From the NCBI RefSeq assembly GCF_004210375.1, contig NC_134831.1, positions 47,278,035 to 47,342,034 on the forward strand: a DNA stretch of 64,000 nucleotides, in the 5' to 3' direction. How positions within the stretch are numbered: the first letter of the stretch is position 1; every line of letters begins with the position of its first letter. Position numbers and translations under genes: made by a program. Below, piece after piece: positions 12,641 to 25,716 of this stretch. Source of the stretch: Tachypleus tridentatus. Lineage: Eukaryota > Arthropoda > Merostomata > Xiphosura > Limulidae. The notes below the pieces were generated by a model. It saw only the letters and a program-made list of their open reading frames with translations, searched no databases and was not told where the DNA came from.

Positions 12641-13470
12641 TCACATCCAAATTTTCCCGTAATGTACTGTTTCATAGAAATCTTCAGTTTTGTCATGTTT
12701 TTTCTTACATTGTACAGCAAGTACAACTGGAATATCTGTGGAGATCTGAAAGTCGTTGCTGTGTTACTGGGACTGCAGCTCAGCTATACAAAGTACTGTT
12801 GTTTCATCTGTGAATGGGACAGTTGTGCCAAAGAGTCACATTATTCTAGACAGAGCTGGCCACTCTGTAAAAAGTTAGTTCCAGGACAAAAAAATGTGGC
12901 GCATGAACTGCTTGTTGACCCGGCAAAGATTTTTTTGCCTCCTCTTCACATAAAATTGGGACTTATGAAGAATTTTGTGAAAGCAATGAACAAAGAAGGC
13001 GAAGGTTTTCGTTATTTACGACAGATGTTTCCAAGAATAACTGAGGCCCAAGATCAAAGAGGGCATTTTTGTTGGTCCTCAGATGAGACATCTTATGAGT
13101 GACAAGCGGTTTAAAGATCTGTTAGTTGGGCTGGAAAAGATTGCCTGGAAAGCCTATAAAGACATTGTTGACAATTTTCTTGGCAATTACAGAGCCCCAC
13201 ATTACATTCAGCTGGTAGACAAACTTCTCAAAGCATACAAAACAATGAAGTGCAACATGTCACCCAAGATTCATTTCCTCCACTCACACTTGGACTTCTT
13301 CCCTGCCAATCTTGGTACTGTCAGCAATAAACATGGTGAAAGGTTTCACCAGGACATTGCTACAATGGAAAAACTATATCAGGGCAACTGGAATCCATCA
13401 ATGCTTGTTGACTACTGTTGGACACTGCAATGTGATGCACCAGACATTGAATACAAACGAAAATCATGAG
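12641..13470 (+). pseudogene. orphan transposon-like protein relic with CxxC motif
   Basis: A coding relic in two frames lies within a lectin intron. The first part (about 12713-13058) contains NWNICGDLKVVAVLLG, then a zinc-binding-like CCFICEWDS, then PPLHIKLGLMKNFVKAM. The second part (about 13059-13468) is shifted by one base. It contains IFVGPQMRHLMSDKRF, then FLGNY, then MSPKIHFLHSHLDFFP and GERFHQDIATMEKLYQG, and ends in a stop at 13467-13469. I recognise this as a class of uncharacterised, multi-copy arthropod proteins that look transposon-derived. I cannot name the superfamily and saw no terminal repeats. The frameshift near 13059 (agaggg) and the lack of a plausible start make it a pseudogene. 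It is unrelated to the lectin. Confidence 0.7.
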
Positions 13471-13814
13471 CAAAACACTTTTAATTATGTTGAACTTTAT
13501 AGCGTATTAGAAACATAAACACAATTAAATACGTTATTGGCAGTAAAGAGTTAACTGTCTATTTCTCAGCTTACATGATGAAGCAAAACCAAAACTATAT
13601 TTGTGCATACCCATCAGGTACCTGTCACAATCAGCAAAAACTTTTCAAAAAAATTGTTGTGCAGTGGTATCAGTCACTTCTACTTTGTCCAGTGTTAGAT
13701 GACAGGATGGAGATCATGCTAGCTCTAACAACCATATTGGCATCAGGTTTGTCTTTGTCTGTTGGGAAAGTGAAAGCTTTTATGCAGTGGATTGTAGAGT
13801 CCTTTATGTAGCTT
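13471..13814. other. intron sequence, possible tail of the orphan relic
   Basis: No protein match recognised. It may include 3' parts of the preceding element. Confidence 0.35.
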
Positions 13815-15935
13815 AGACCTTATTTGTACTTGACATACCTCTGCCTGTGTCTCTCAATTGTGATTTTTATCAGTGTTTTATACCACCTACTTTTGCCTAA
13901 TCTTATACTAATTTTTTTTTGTATCTACCTGAACCTTTTTCATAACATCATGACTAGATTTTTCAGGAATGTTTGGTTCCTTCAGTTTGTAATTTGTTCC
14001 TTGCTTCTTTTATTTGTGTTTTACATCTTCTTGAGACATTATATAAGTCCATATTTGAATACTTCTTACCACAGATTTGTTGTATGTTTTCCTCATCTTC
14101 TTTTAGTTATCAGGTTCTCTGATTTGTGTTATTATTCTATATTTGGCTTAAATTTTCCACCTTTGTCTTATACTCTCTACCTTTCAGATGATTTTTCCAC
14201 CATTCATATTTTTTATTGGTAATCCACCATTCCTCTGAGGGGTTTTCACTTATCTTCTGTATAGTGAAGTGTTTATCTTTCTTGGCCTTATTATTTCATA
14301 TTTGATTGATCTTTGCTAGAGTTTGTTGGGGTATTGATGCATTTGTTACTCAAATGATTTTACCTCACGTGTCAGTGTGATATTATTAGAGTGCTTTGAT
14401 TTATGGAGCCACATTTTGTGGCTGCATGCCATTGTTCTTCCTTATTCCCTCTGATTTCCTATGTCTCTTGTTTTGTTTCTTTGTTTCTGTCTCACATCCT
14501 CCTGTTTCCTTTTCCTGTCTGCACATCCTGTTTCTCTGTTCTCTTTTATCTTCATTTACTCTTTCTCACCTGAGTGGTTCTTTGTAACTTAGACCTGGAT
14601 CACTCTTTTTTGGGGGGGTTCCTGCTCCCATCAATTTATTCCTTAGAATTCCTCATATCTCAAAGTTATTTCTTCTATTACCCTTACAGACTACAGCAAC
14701 TCATCCATCCAGGCTGGGTTCATTCAATATAGATTTCTCTTTTCAAATCACCTCTCTCCAAATTTTTTCTTATACAATATCTTCATAGTCTAGTCTTTCT
14801 TCTTTGTCAGGATATGTCAATTTCTTTCCATTGCTGTTTTGCATAGACCTTACCTGCTCTAACTGAGTAAGTTTTTTTTCTCTCTCTCTCTTGCCTTTAC
14901 AGGGGTCCTAAATTACATCTCAGGATCCTACTAAGTGGTATATAATGGCTACCATATATAAGTGTACCCTGCAGCCTCTTGGGTCTCTAATGCTGATGAG
15001 ATGTTTGACATGGCCACAAGAGGTTTCCTCACAGTATCTTATTTACCAAACAAGGCCTAATCCAGACCATACCTACTCGTAGATTGTCATGAGTAAAACA
15101 GTGTTAGAATAGATTTCCATCTATTTGGTCTTAGTTATGTAAACAGACTAATTTACTTTTAAAAATAGGGTTTTGTGGCCATCTGTTGCATGACTTAAGG
15201 TGTTGAATTCCTCTAAGCAGTGGAGTATGGGAGTCCATGCCACTCACCAGTTCTTATCCACTGGCATAATGTACCATGGAGGCTTCCTTCTGTGTGACTT
15301 ATTCCACTTAGTAAAGAATAGATTGGTGATGTTCTGACTGTGTAGCTGGTGCAAACCCTTCTCCTCTTGCAGAATGGAGGAAAAATTTCCATTCTTGCTT
15401 GATTTTAAACTGGAGTTGACCAACTTGGTACATTTCACCCTTCCAATTGTATTTCCTCATTTTATTACTGCCTGGATGTGGTCTGATGTACTCTAGTCAC
15501 ACTACATAATTTGGCACATTGTGTTCTGTATTTAGGCTCTGTGCTGGGATTGATTTCTGCTTGAATTAGTGACAGATATATTTATTATAGACAAAGAGTA
15601 GCAATTATACTGAAGGGGTGCAGTTTCCCATAGTTTTGCATTAATATTTTCCCATGGCATAGGACATCACACACTGTGGTGATTCCCTTCAGGTGCTTTT
15701 TGATTTTTGAAGGTTTTTTTTTTTATAAGCTACTTTTGCTTTGGTCCCTCCACCACCTCAGTGTAAGATTATAGCTATTATGTTAGAGGAGGTAAGTACT
15801 TATCCTCCCCACTTCCAGGGTGTCTTTTCATGCCTAATCTCAAAGTGATGATTGATCAATTAGTATAGAGGGAGCAAGCTATGCTAGAAGAGTGTGTCAC
15901 ACTTGTATTGGTGGAAGGTTGTTGCATGTTCATTT
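13815..15935 (+). mobile_element. DIRS-type retroelement fragment, copy 2
   Basis: A T-rich relic whose 3' part matches the 3' part of the first DIRS copy. 'ggtaagtacttatcctcccc' near 15790 corresponds to 'ataggtacctttcctcacac' near 4738. 'ttggtggaaggttgttgca' near 15907 corresponds to 'ctggtggagggttgttta' near 4877. The upstream portion has the same base bias and degraded hydrophobic frames but no intact domain. It is 5'-truncated and lacks the reverse transcriptase. The 5' limit is uncertain. Confidence 0.55.
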
Positions 15936-16380
15936 GCATGTTACAGTGCAGCAGTAGCACATGGATGGACACACCTAAGTGTGAACAAAAAGTTGCACTT
16001 ATCAGGTCTGCACAAAAGCAGGAAAATCTACTACATGAGTAGTGGAGGTATCTCTTGTAAATATGTTCTCAGCATATTAAAATGTTAACTTCTGTACTTC
16101 CAAAGTTTTAAAGAAAGTTGGATTTTTTTAAATCTTAAGATTTGTTTGTTTTTGTAGATTTTGTAAATTTAACTTTTCTAGTAGAAATTTGATCTTTTTT
16201 TTATTTCCCCGAATGCTTAACTTTGTAAGTAATCTAACTTAAGTATGTTTTTTCTCATTAAAGTGCTTTTGAATTAATATAGCTAAGTTTTATTTAATTT
16301 GTATTTTTCATTGTCTAGATTTTTCAGTCAATTTGCTATTAGCATATTTTTGCCTTTTCTTATAAAGCTAAGTATTTATT
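15936..16380. other. intron sequence, nothing recognised
   Basis: AT-rich DNA between two retroelement relics, with no feature seen. Confidence 0.4.
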
Positions 16381-19300
16381 ATTTTCTAGTTTTCAGTGCT
16401 AACTGAAGGATGGAAATTATTTTCACTAAAGAGAACAAATAACACTAGATAAATGGTTTATATTTTACCTGATGTTTCAGCTTAGGTATCTTTCAAGGGT
16501 TATGAATGTCAAAGGTTACAAAACTGGTCTTAAGTTGTAGTAACTGAAAATGGTATAAAACTACAACAATGTAATAGAATGGGGCACAATGAAGGATGCT
16601 AAAACTATTTCTGAGCCAGTTAGAGTCACAGGTCAAATAAGTAAATGTTTAAAAAATAAGATAATCTTAAATGAAATAATAAGTTTTAGAAGGTGAGGCA
16701 TTGTATTTTTTATTGGAAGACTATTTGGATTGAGTCAGAAAAGATTTCTTAAATTTTATGCTACAAAAGTTGTTACAAATCTCTGAAATGTGAATCCAAT
16801 ACCTTTTCTCATTAATTATGCTGTGTACATTCATCTAGTGTTTAGCGGTGGCTCGTTTGTTGTCAAGATTTGCAGTGCCACAGCTGTGTTCATTGAAACA
16901 ATCATGTATTAGATCACTGGATTCACCTACTCGTGTAGCTAAACATTGTGTACATGTCATTTCATATACAGTGTTCATGAATGTATTGTATTTGCCTAAA
17001 TCATTATTCTTAACAAGTACTTTTTGAATTTGTATGGATTGCTACTGAAGGCTGAATGAGTAAGCATATCCATCAGTTTTGTTTTGTTTTTACAAGGTTT
17101 TTATATATGTAACTATTCAAAGGACATAGTCCATGAAACAACATTCCTATGTGTTGTTTTTTTTTACTGTCATTTGTTAAAATCTTGGAAGTCAAAATTG
17201 TGGGTTGTCTTTGTAATGTAACCCTATGGATAGCTGTTGGACAGTTGTAGCTTTTGAAGTTTCATCCCTGCTTGCATTTTACTCTCTGTAATATTGCCCA
17301 TTTTTTTCAATTCTGGTAAGTTGACCACTGATGATACCCTGTTTGGTAACTGGTGGATTATGTAAGTTATAGTGTAAACTGATGGGTTGAATACATAGTT
17401 TGGAATATATGGTAGTAATGAGTATGCTGTTTATTAACAGTGACCATGGCATCAAGAAAAGGTACAGACTTTTGAACATTATCAGTGCAAGCAGAAATTC
17501 TGTCCTACACCAGCTGTTTGTGCTACTAATTGTAAATTGTAATATTCATACCTCATTGAAAAAGTGAACATTTTGTTTTAAAAAAAGGTAGGGATTTGTT
17601 GTTGTTGTTACTGAGAAGTTCTCAACAGGAAGAGTGTTTGGATTGTTCTTTTTAGTCGTACACAACTCACTGCATCAGAGTGATTCAATGTACGGAGCTC
17701 AAATTTTTATTAATTTTACTGATATAAGCTGTAATGTTTTTTTATAAATTAAAAGTGTTACCTTTTATTCCAAAAGGTTTTTTAAGAACTCCAGTTTCTC
17801 AGTAGTGCATTTAAAAATTACATAGATAAAAATATAATCAAACCTTCATGTACAGTCCTAATGAAAGTTGTGTTCTTGTTATGAGGAGAGTACTTTTATT
17901 TAAAATTGTGTTCAGTGATAAAGTAATGGTTCTTGCACACACCAGTTATTTTTCTAATTGTCTGGTTCTTGAATACCCAGAGTATAAAATTTTTTATGGA
18001 TTCTTGTTTCTGGTGCATTTCAGTAGATGGTGTAGTTTTGATTACATGCTGTGTCTATTATAATAAGATGAGTAAGTGTGAGCTTTATGTTGGTGTGTTG
18101 TTTATTAGGGAATTCAACAAATTCCTTAAGAGGCAGGAGTCCATGATTCCATAGTGCAAAATGAAATTAGTGTACTATCTACTTGTTTTAAGATTAGTTT
18201 CAAAATTTCATTAAATGAAAGTTGATGATTCAAAGAAATGCATAATGATAAAGACCAGAATAGCAGCAGTATTTGTTGCCCACAGTGATACAGAAATGAA
18301 TTTAAAGTAACTGTTGAGAAGACTGAGAGAATTTTTTATGACTTCTACAGAGGTATCACTAGTAGCAGAAAAAAGGGTAAATGATCTAACAAGACTTATA
18401 CTTTCTTCTATGGGAATGGGAGGACACATAGAAACAATATGTAAGAGTAAATGGGATAGTGTTTAAACTCCTCTGTAAACCATCTTTACCATAATCCTTT
18501 GGGAAAATCATTGGTTCATTTAGGTATGAAGAAACTTATGGAGGGGTGGGTGAAGCAGCTTTTTGAGCCTTCAAAATACAACTATTGTTGGAGAGTTGCA
18601 TATGGGGACTATAAGTCTTACTGTGTGTGTCATATTTAAAATTTTTAGTAATCTATACATTTCAGGGAGTTTTGAATGAGATTATGTTAAATTGTCTAGA
18701 AGTTGCATGAGTATAGTAGTTTTACTTTTAATGTTCTGCAAAATGTTATTAGCATTTTTCTCCAATTCTTTTTTAGGGCCTGTATAAAGTGGTTCATAAG
18801 TAGACATATCCTTGAGGTGTATCTTAATCTTGTTTTATGTATGTGGTTGTATGTATTCTTTAAAACACTTGTTACGCAGTTTCGCTATAGTGTGATCATT
18901 CTTTTTATAACTCATTATAAATAACTGCTTATTTCTTAAAAGATTGGAGTCTACTTGATAATTATTAATGTTCTTTCAAATCCTGTCAACATTATTTTAA
19001 GTCTCTTCGTACTGTAGTAAGTCATGCAGGAACATCAAAGGGTATAGGAGAAAGGTTAAGTTGTTTCATTCATATTTTTATTAGACATATCAGAGGAGAT
19101 ATTGCATATATTGGAAAAATATTTTTGATGAAAACTTAAGTATGTAGAAGAATTAGTGAAGATAAAACTGACTATAAAGAGTTACCTTCTCAGTAAGTTA
19201 ACCTGAAATAGCAAAATTAGGACTATGGAAGAGGATATAAATGCAGGCCTTGGAAAGTTTTAAATTATCTAGAATTGTAGTTCTATCATTCAAATCATGA

Positions 19301-19830
19301 TCGTTGGATTTACTTTCAGACATGATTTTCTTCTCAGTCATGTCTTTTGAACTTATTTTCTAGTTTAGTATTACTGTCTCTGTGTCCTTTTTACTTGATT
19401 TGGTTAGCATTGTTGTATGCTTATTGATGGAAACTGTACTTGTGGCACATCTCCAAGATATCTTGGCATGACCTGATTAGGGTTGTGTGTTGTGATTTCT
19501 TAGTGTGCATCAGTAACATTGGGAAGAATGTCATTTAAAAATGTTTTGACAACAGAAAGATTTACTGTTATTTAGAACATAGTATGGAGGACACCAGATA
19601 AATTTTCCCAAAAGATATCAGCTGATAATGTTTATACTAGTGTGAGAAACCAGTCTGTATTATGGTTCTAATCAATTTTATTGTAGGTAGATGTTTGAAG
19701 CACAGAGAAAAAGCTTGTTATGACAATACACTTTTTATTAATTTTTAAAGTTTTCAATGCTGAGTGAGGGATGGAAACTATTTTCAATTTTGAATTTTTC
19801 TGGTTCAGGTATTAGAATGGTCTTTATGTA
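16381..19830 (-). mobile_element. Penelope-like retroelement relic
   Basis: Minus-strand decayed Penelope-like element. Reading from high to low coordinates: a possible RT N-terminal block, SVEVIKNSLSLL (within 18211-18429); LDAMVTVNK at about 17430-17457, like the family's 'FLDVLV' block; TKQGIISGQLTRI at about 17300-17345, like the family's 'TKQGIIxGLLxRA'; then a C-terminal GIY-YIG-type segment at 16835-16974 with VYEMTCTQC, RVGESSD and a final TAKH. These blocks sit in different frames. A 30-odd-bp block ('gctgagtgagggatggaaac' at 19754; 'gctaactgaaggatggaaat' at 16399) occurs at both ends in direct orientation, as the pseudo-LTRs of this class do. The span outside 16835-18430 is inferred from that repeat. 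Confidence 0.6.
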
Positions 19831-20152
19831 TTTAAATACGTATATATGTCACATAGGACTTTCCAGAAATAACTTCCCTATTTGGAGAATTGTGATAAAA
19901 ATCATTATTACCAGAACTTTATATATATAGACTGATTTGTTGTTTGTTGTCTTTATTGAAAATGATTATGTTCTTAGTTTCTAAGATATGTTGCATTAGG
20001 TTCTGTTATAGTCAGTTTTTCTCATCATTATAAAAGCTAGATGTAAATTGAAAGTTAATACAAAGAAGAATTACTCCTTCATGCATGATATGCTTTAAGT
20101 TCAGCATCAAGGTGGTACAATGTATTTTACTGATATCACAACCTTCTTTCAG
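19831..20152. other. end of lectin intron A-B
   Basis: Intron sequence with a pyrimidine-rich acceptor ('ccttctttcag') directly before exon B. Nothing else was recognised. Confidence 0.6.
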
Positions 20153-20314
20153 CATGGACATCCATATATATCTGCAATGGTCAACAATGGCACCCTACAC
20201 TATGACCATGATCGTGATGGTACTCATACTGAGTTGGCTGGTTGTGAAGCCAAATTTCGAGGAGTTGATCATGAGACTCATATTTCCATTAGATATGAAA
20301 GAGATACAGTGACT
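20153..20314 (+). CDS. LMAN2: LMAN2/VIP36-type lectin, exon B
   Basis: 162 bp, exactly 54 codons, phase 0 at both ends; acceptor 'tttcag', donor GTAAGT. It encodes HGHPYISAMVNNGTLHYDHD, then TELAGCEAKFRG, then HISIRYERDTVT. This is the core of the lectin beta-sandwich. PYIS-x-MVNNG and YDHxxDG match VIP36/VIPL closely, including the His and Asp of the ligand and Ca2+ site. ELAGC holds the first Cys of the family's conserved disulfide; its partner is in exon C. Splice signals are strong and no lesion was seen. Confidence 0.95.
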
Positions 20315-22549
20315 GTAAGTTTGTATACTGTATAAATGAATTAATGTTTTACAGTAAGTTAGTATAGTATTCACTAGTGTTTTCAACAGGTATTTACACA
20401 TTACGACTGTTTTCAATTCTTAAAAAAGTTGTGCAAAGTTTAAGACAAAGTAATGTAAAGGGAACTGCAGACAAAGTATTATTTTTATGAGAAAACAATA
20501 AGCAAAAATCAAAAACAAGCAAAGAAATAGTCATGACATAGAGAATGAAGACAAAAGTGGAATCATTTATAGTGATACAGACTCTGGTTATATTTTAGTG
20601 GTGGGCAAACCATTGATCATTAAAGAGTGTATAAAATGTTTTGAGTATGTTATAAATCAAATTATTCAACTGTTTATTACACTCTCAAAATCTGCTTATA
20701 CCATAATAACTTTTACCTCTTCTATTGACAATAATAAATATAGGAGACAAAGATTCAGTTAAGTAAGCAGCAAATGTAGAGTAACCGTTAATTTTTTTTT
20801 TTTTTTTGTTAAATGATTATTTGCTGATTCACTACATGCAATTGGTTTGTGGTTATTGCCATTTTGTGGCTGCAAAACATTTTGGAGTTAACAGTATTTT
20901 CAACTTACATTTATATCATTTACTTTTTACTTTTTCCATCCAAACATTCATAACTTTTTATTATTGGCATAAGCTTTTGCAAGGAAAATAAAGACAACAT
21001 TTCACATGAAGTAAACTTAAACTGTGTGGCATCATGGTTTATACTGTCTTGTCATCTGCATGTTATAACTTCTTTGTTGTGTCGATAGTGGTCGGAAAGA
21101 TTTAGGTACCTGGAAACCCATTCAAATTACCCATCCAGGTAGGATTTTTGGTACATGTTCAAGCATTAGTATTCAAATGTGCTCATATTTGTAAATGTTT
21201 CAAGAATGGTTTAATTGATCTTGTGTCATTTCCTAATAAAATCACATTGCTAGCCACAAGTAAATGCCAGAAACTACAGAATCATTTTCAAAAAATAAGA
21301 TTATATTAATAAAATTATAGTAAATGAGGCATGATTAAACAAAACCCTGTTTAGTGAGTAATCCATTTGATTAATATACTTGAGAAAAGAAGTTATCATT
21401 GCAAATGCCTTTTAATTAAATATAAAATTATTTACTGTGAAACCAAACTTAGGTTTGATTAAAATTTCAATGGTGTGTTGATTACCTCCACAAGAAATTA
21501 ATAAGTATAATTTTTGACAGTTTTATATTGTAGCTTTTATGGTCACTAGGGAACAATTTTCTTTGCAAACATTAAGTTTTAACAGAATTTAAGGAAATAT
21601 GTAAAAAATATTACCATATTGCTTCATATAACAAAAAAAATAGGTAAGAAGTATAATGTGTAATTTTTAATAGTTTAATGTCAGCCATGTAAAAGATATT
21701 AAAAAAGAACAAAAATTAAAGATTTTTTGTATATGTTTTATTTATTTATCTTACTGACAATTGTTGTTGACAATTATTATTTTATTCTCATTGGAGAATG
21801 AAGAAGTCAAGACAGAAAAATAAATAATGATTCTCAATCAGAAGCAATTAAAATAAAGCACAGTTCCATATTAGCTGTAGTGGAAGAATTGTGACTTTTG
21901 GATCAGATATTAGAAATAATTTCTTCAATTTGAGAACTATGATAAAAATAATAGTACCAAAACTTTGTGTATGTACTAATTTGACTGTCACATTTATGAC
22001 AAAAATTAATTCCTTGTATAAATTAATATTAATTTATTACCCATTAATTGGTCATTACATGAGTATTTTTTTTCAAGGCAAGTGTTCAATATGGCTTCCA
22101 TTGATGATGATCATAATTTTTAAACATGTTCTATACACTGTACTTAATTGCATGTACTTAATTAGTTAGAATTATTTATAGAAAATTTGATATAATCAAA
22201 TTGATGTGTATACAAAGCCTTAATTATCTATGGTTGGCAAAAATGATTTTATTAAAATTAGAAATTGGAAAATTTACTTCTGGTATACTGTATTTATTTT
22301 TATTTAAATGAATTTGATCATCATCTTGGTTGGAACATTTATATGGTTTGCCTTTGGTAAGTGATGGTACTTTTTACATGCAAATTACTTCTGAAGTTCA
22401 ATTCTTTTGGCAGTGGATATGACAAATATAGCATCATTGGAATAATGTTATGCCCTCTTCTTTAATAGACTAGATATAGAATGTGTTGTTTTAAAATATA
22501 ATAAGCCTTCAAACATTATTTAAAAGAAGAATGAGACCTGCTTCTAAAT
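20315..22549. other. start of lectin intron B-C (7630 bp)
   Basis: AT-rich, CpG-poor intron sequence with poly-T and poly-A runs (for example 20793-20808). No exon or clear element was seen. Confidence 0.5.
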
Positions 22550-22740
22550 ACAGCTTAGAGGATAGCATGCCTGGACTTTGAATCCAAGGATACAAGGTTT
22601 GTATCTTATTAACACAAAAATACCCATAACATTTTAAGGCAATGGTTGTGCTGTAAGGGTGATAGTCTAGTCAGAGAAGCATGTACCTGAAAATGGGTGC
22701 TCAAGGTTTGATTTTAACACTTACAATTTGTGAGTGGATT
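22550..22740 (+). repeat. possible very old tRNA-derived SINE remnant
   Basis: 'cttagaggatagcatgcctgg' followed by 'gatacaaggtttgtatc' resembles a decayed tRNA-like head with a B box. A second similar block ('tcaaggtttgatttt') lies near 22706. There is no tail or target-site duplication. This is tentative. Confidence 0.25.
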
Positions 22741-24699
22741 TCTTGCAATGTGAGTTAGTTTTTACTCCTTCCAATTTTTTGTAGTTTCATATTTTCATAT
22801 TACACAAAATTAAATTTCCAAACTCTTTTAATTCATTTACAATTGATATTTGTTGAATTACAATAATTTAGTTCATTTATGATGAACTGAGATCATGTTC
22901 AATTGCTGTTGGATTGCTATCACATGTATGTATCCATGTGAATGTGCTTTTTTCCATTTATGGGAACACTTGTCAGGCAATTTTTTTGATGCATGCATAG
23001 TATATGTATTTTGGTCTAAGAAAATGTTTGTGAGTCCAAAATTTTACACTAATACTGCAGATTTGTTTTCATCTGCATGTGTGGTTAAATGATTTGTATG
23101 CAAAGAATGAGATTGTTTTAGTTAAATATTTTAATTAAAGATGTGTTATATTTTTATCATACTTATTGCACTGAGACTGAATATTTCATGTAGTATTGTT
23201 AACCTATTATGCAGTGAAATACTTAAATTTAAAAATAGGAAAAATATATATCTGAATTTTTTGTTAAATAATCTTGAAAATCTTCTTAGTTTATATACCT
23301 AATTGTAAGTTTTTACTTTTTCAGAAAAGGTTTATCAGGCAGTTTGGCTCATATTTTTAAAAATTATTAAACCTTTCTAATGTGCATTTAAAACTATAAC
23401 ATAAATAAAATCTAATGATTTTTCTAACTAACATACTTTTAGATGAGAAATAACACCACATCACTGCTGCAGATGCAAGCAGCAACAATGCTAAGAGCAT
23501 TTGACAAGTTCTTTATAGAGTTCATTGTCAATTTTAAAATAACTGTTGGGAAAATGTGGTATTTCTATCTGTTACAAATGACTTGCTCAATTGATTATAA
23601 TTAGCTGAGAAGTTGGAACAGTATTTTTAAAAAGTGGGTGTATCATTTGTCAAGAGTTCTGAAAAATTTTATCTTTCTTCCCAAAGTCCAATAAGGGGCT
23701 TGAGAAAAGAATGTGTATATAGAGCAATTTACCTAGTTTCTTTTTATACATAGAACTATAGTGTATATAAAGAACTATTTAAGTTACAGAGATGAAAAGT
23801 TAAACTTTTGTGAACTTGTGTGTCAAGCTGAAGCTTAAAAATTTTTCTTTAAGATTTCTTTTGAAATAAAAGAATTAAAACTTTGAACTATAATGTAACT
23901 TCATTGGTGTACATTAATATTAAGATTGTTCAATTAAATTTTGAACATAGCAAGGGCAGTACTGACATACCCATAATTATATGGTTAAAGGCAGTTCCAA
24001 TTTTTAGCTGTGGCATAGCAGCTCATAGTACAAACTTTTATCTCGTATCTCCATCTCTTGACCAATTTGAGGTATAATTACAACCACAGCTATTGAGGAT
24101 GGCCTCCTGTTTGAAAGTGAGCTTAAAAGAATATTTCTGTTTCTGTTGACTAGTACCCTTACCTCTAGTCTTTCAGTTCAAATGCAGAGATGACAACCCT
24201 TATTTTAACTTATAAACAATTTCTAAACAAATAATCTAGATACATTTCTTTCAAAAAATACAGTTTAATCTGATATCACTCAACTACATTTCACTTGTCC
24301 AAACTGAACTCTTGTCATTCCAGAAAAATCATTTGAATGTCATCTTCCACTCAGCATGGATTTTGTTTTTACACAAGAAAAATGTAACAATTATTATTAA
24401 AATGAAGAGAGATTAAAACAAAATATTTAATTTTAATGTAGTAGTAATTGAATGTAATTATGTTCAGATAGAAAAGTAGTACCTTCATGGCTTTTCAAGA
24501 AGTTCTGTGCACTTTTTACAGTGTTAAAATAATACATAATTAAAATTTCAGGATTTGTAATAGTTACCATTTCTAAAAAGAAGTGGAAATAAAGTTCATA
24601 AATGCTTATAGTGCACTCTGAGTCACTGGGAAGAATAATGTGAAATTTGCAGTACTGATTAAAATTTTTGCTATGAGTATTTTTTTCTTAAAAAGTCAT
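22741..24699. other. intron sequence, nothing recognised
   Basis: AT-rich intron DNA. The open frames are short and lack recognisable domains. Confidence 0.45.
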
Positions 24700-25450
24700 G
24701 AGGTTTGAATGAATTACAATAAAAGTTTAATTAAAGTGCATCATTATCATTATATATAAATAAACTTTGCATCAAAATATAACTTATAATCCAAATTTAA
24801 TATTATATAAGGTTCAGTTTTTTAATTTTATAAGGCAGTATTATATAAGAATCCTCAATTTTCCTTAGTGTGAGAACTGCAACATTTGTTCTCTTGGGAT
24901 CTCCTCTTCTCTAATTTATTTACCACCCCTCTGAGAAATATGAAATTTAATGTAAATTATTCATTATAATGTTGTCATCACTCAGGCAAAGTGTAATTTT
25001 ATAGCCATCAATCCTATTTAATTGTAGAGACGTAAACCAGAAAATCAGACCCCTTTTATCATCCCCACTTATCACATTCTCTCTTTCACAAATTATTTAT
25101 AGATCTTTCTGGCATTTAAAACTACATTATTTGTAACCAATTGAAAGCCAGTGTTTTAAGCTATCAAATTATGTATTATATCACATTTTTGTACAAAGAA
25201 TTGCCTGTTTCACTTCCAATTCAAACTTTATTCCTATGTGAAACAAATCAAAGAGCTTATCTGAACTTTTAACAGTTTTTGTCACATAGCTAGAAAGCCA
25301 AAAAAACTGTGATAGTTATGTAGGACATTACCTGTTTTTTGCATGTTATTATTCTGTGTTTTTATTGTAATAGTGCCATCAGTATAAAAAATATTTGTAT
25401 TGGTTATTTTATCTGCTGGAAAAGTAATGTGTGAAGCCAGCTGTATTTGT
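24700..25450 (+). repeat. old interspersed repeat F, copy 2
   Basis: The best-preserved uninterrupted copy. Landmarks shared with the copy at 52920-54490 are 'ataaactttgca' near 24761, 'tttaccacccctctgagaaa' near 24919, 'tgtcatcactcaggcaaagt' near 24974, 'ccagaaaatcagacccctt' near 25037, 'tgcctgtttcacttcc' near 25203 and 'gtgccatcagtataaaaaat' near 25373. No terminal repeats or coding domains were recognised. Confidence 0.6.
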
Positions 25451-25716
25451 TATGTTGATCAGTGGCAAGAATATTTTGTGAAGCTAACTGTACTGCTATT
25501 GGTAAATGGAAAGAATATTGTTTGAAATGCACTCTACTAATTACTGTAATAATACATAATCTAATACCTGTAATTCACTATGTATTTGTATTTTGTTTCA
25601 CTTGCATATGTGATTATAACCAGCTGTTTTGACCTAGCTTGCAGCTATGAACTTATTGAAAAAAACACTATTTACAAATAGAGGTGACAGTTATATTTCC
25701 CATTATCTATTGTCTA

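Noticed and set aside
13824..14222. 132-codon hydrophobic open frame
   Set aside because: T-rich relic of the second DIRS copy, with no family resemblance and no gene context.
19750..19785. Hammerhead ribozyme in the Penelope-like end repeat
   Set aside because: The 'ctgagtgagggatggaaac' block resembles CTGATGAG...GAAAC, but the core is not exact and I could not pair the required stems.
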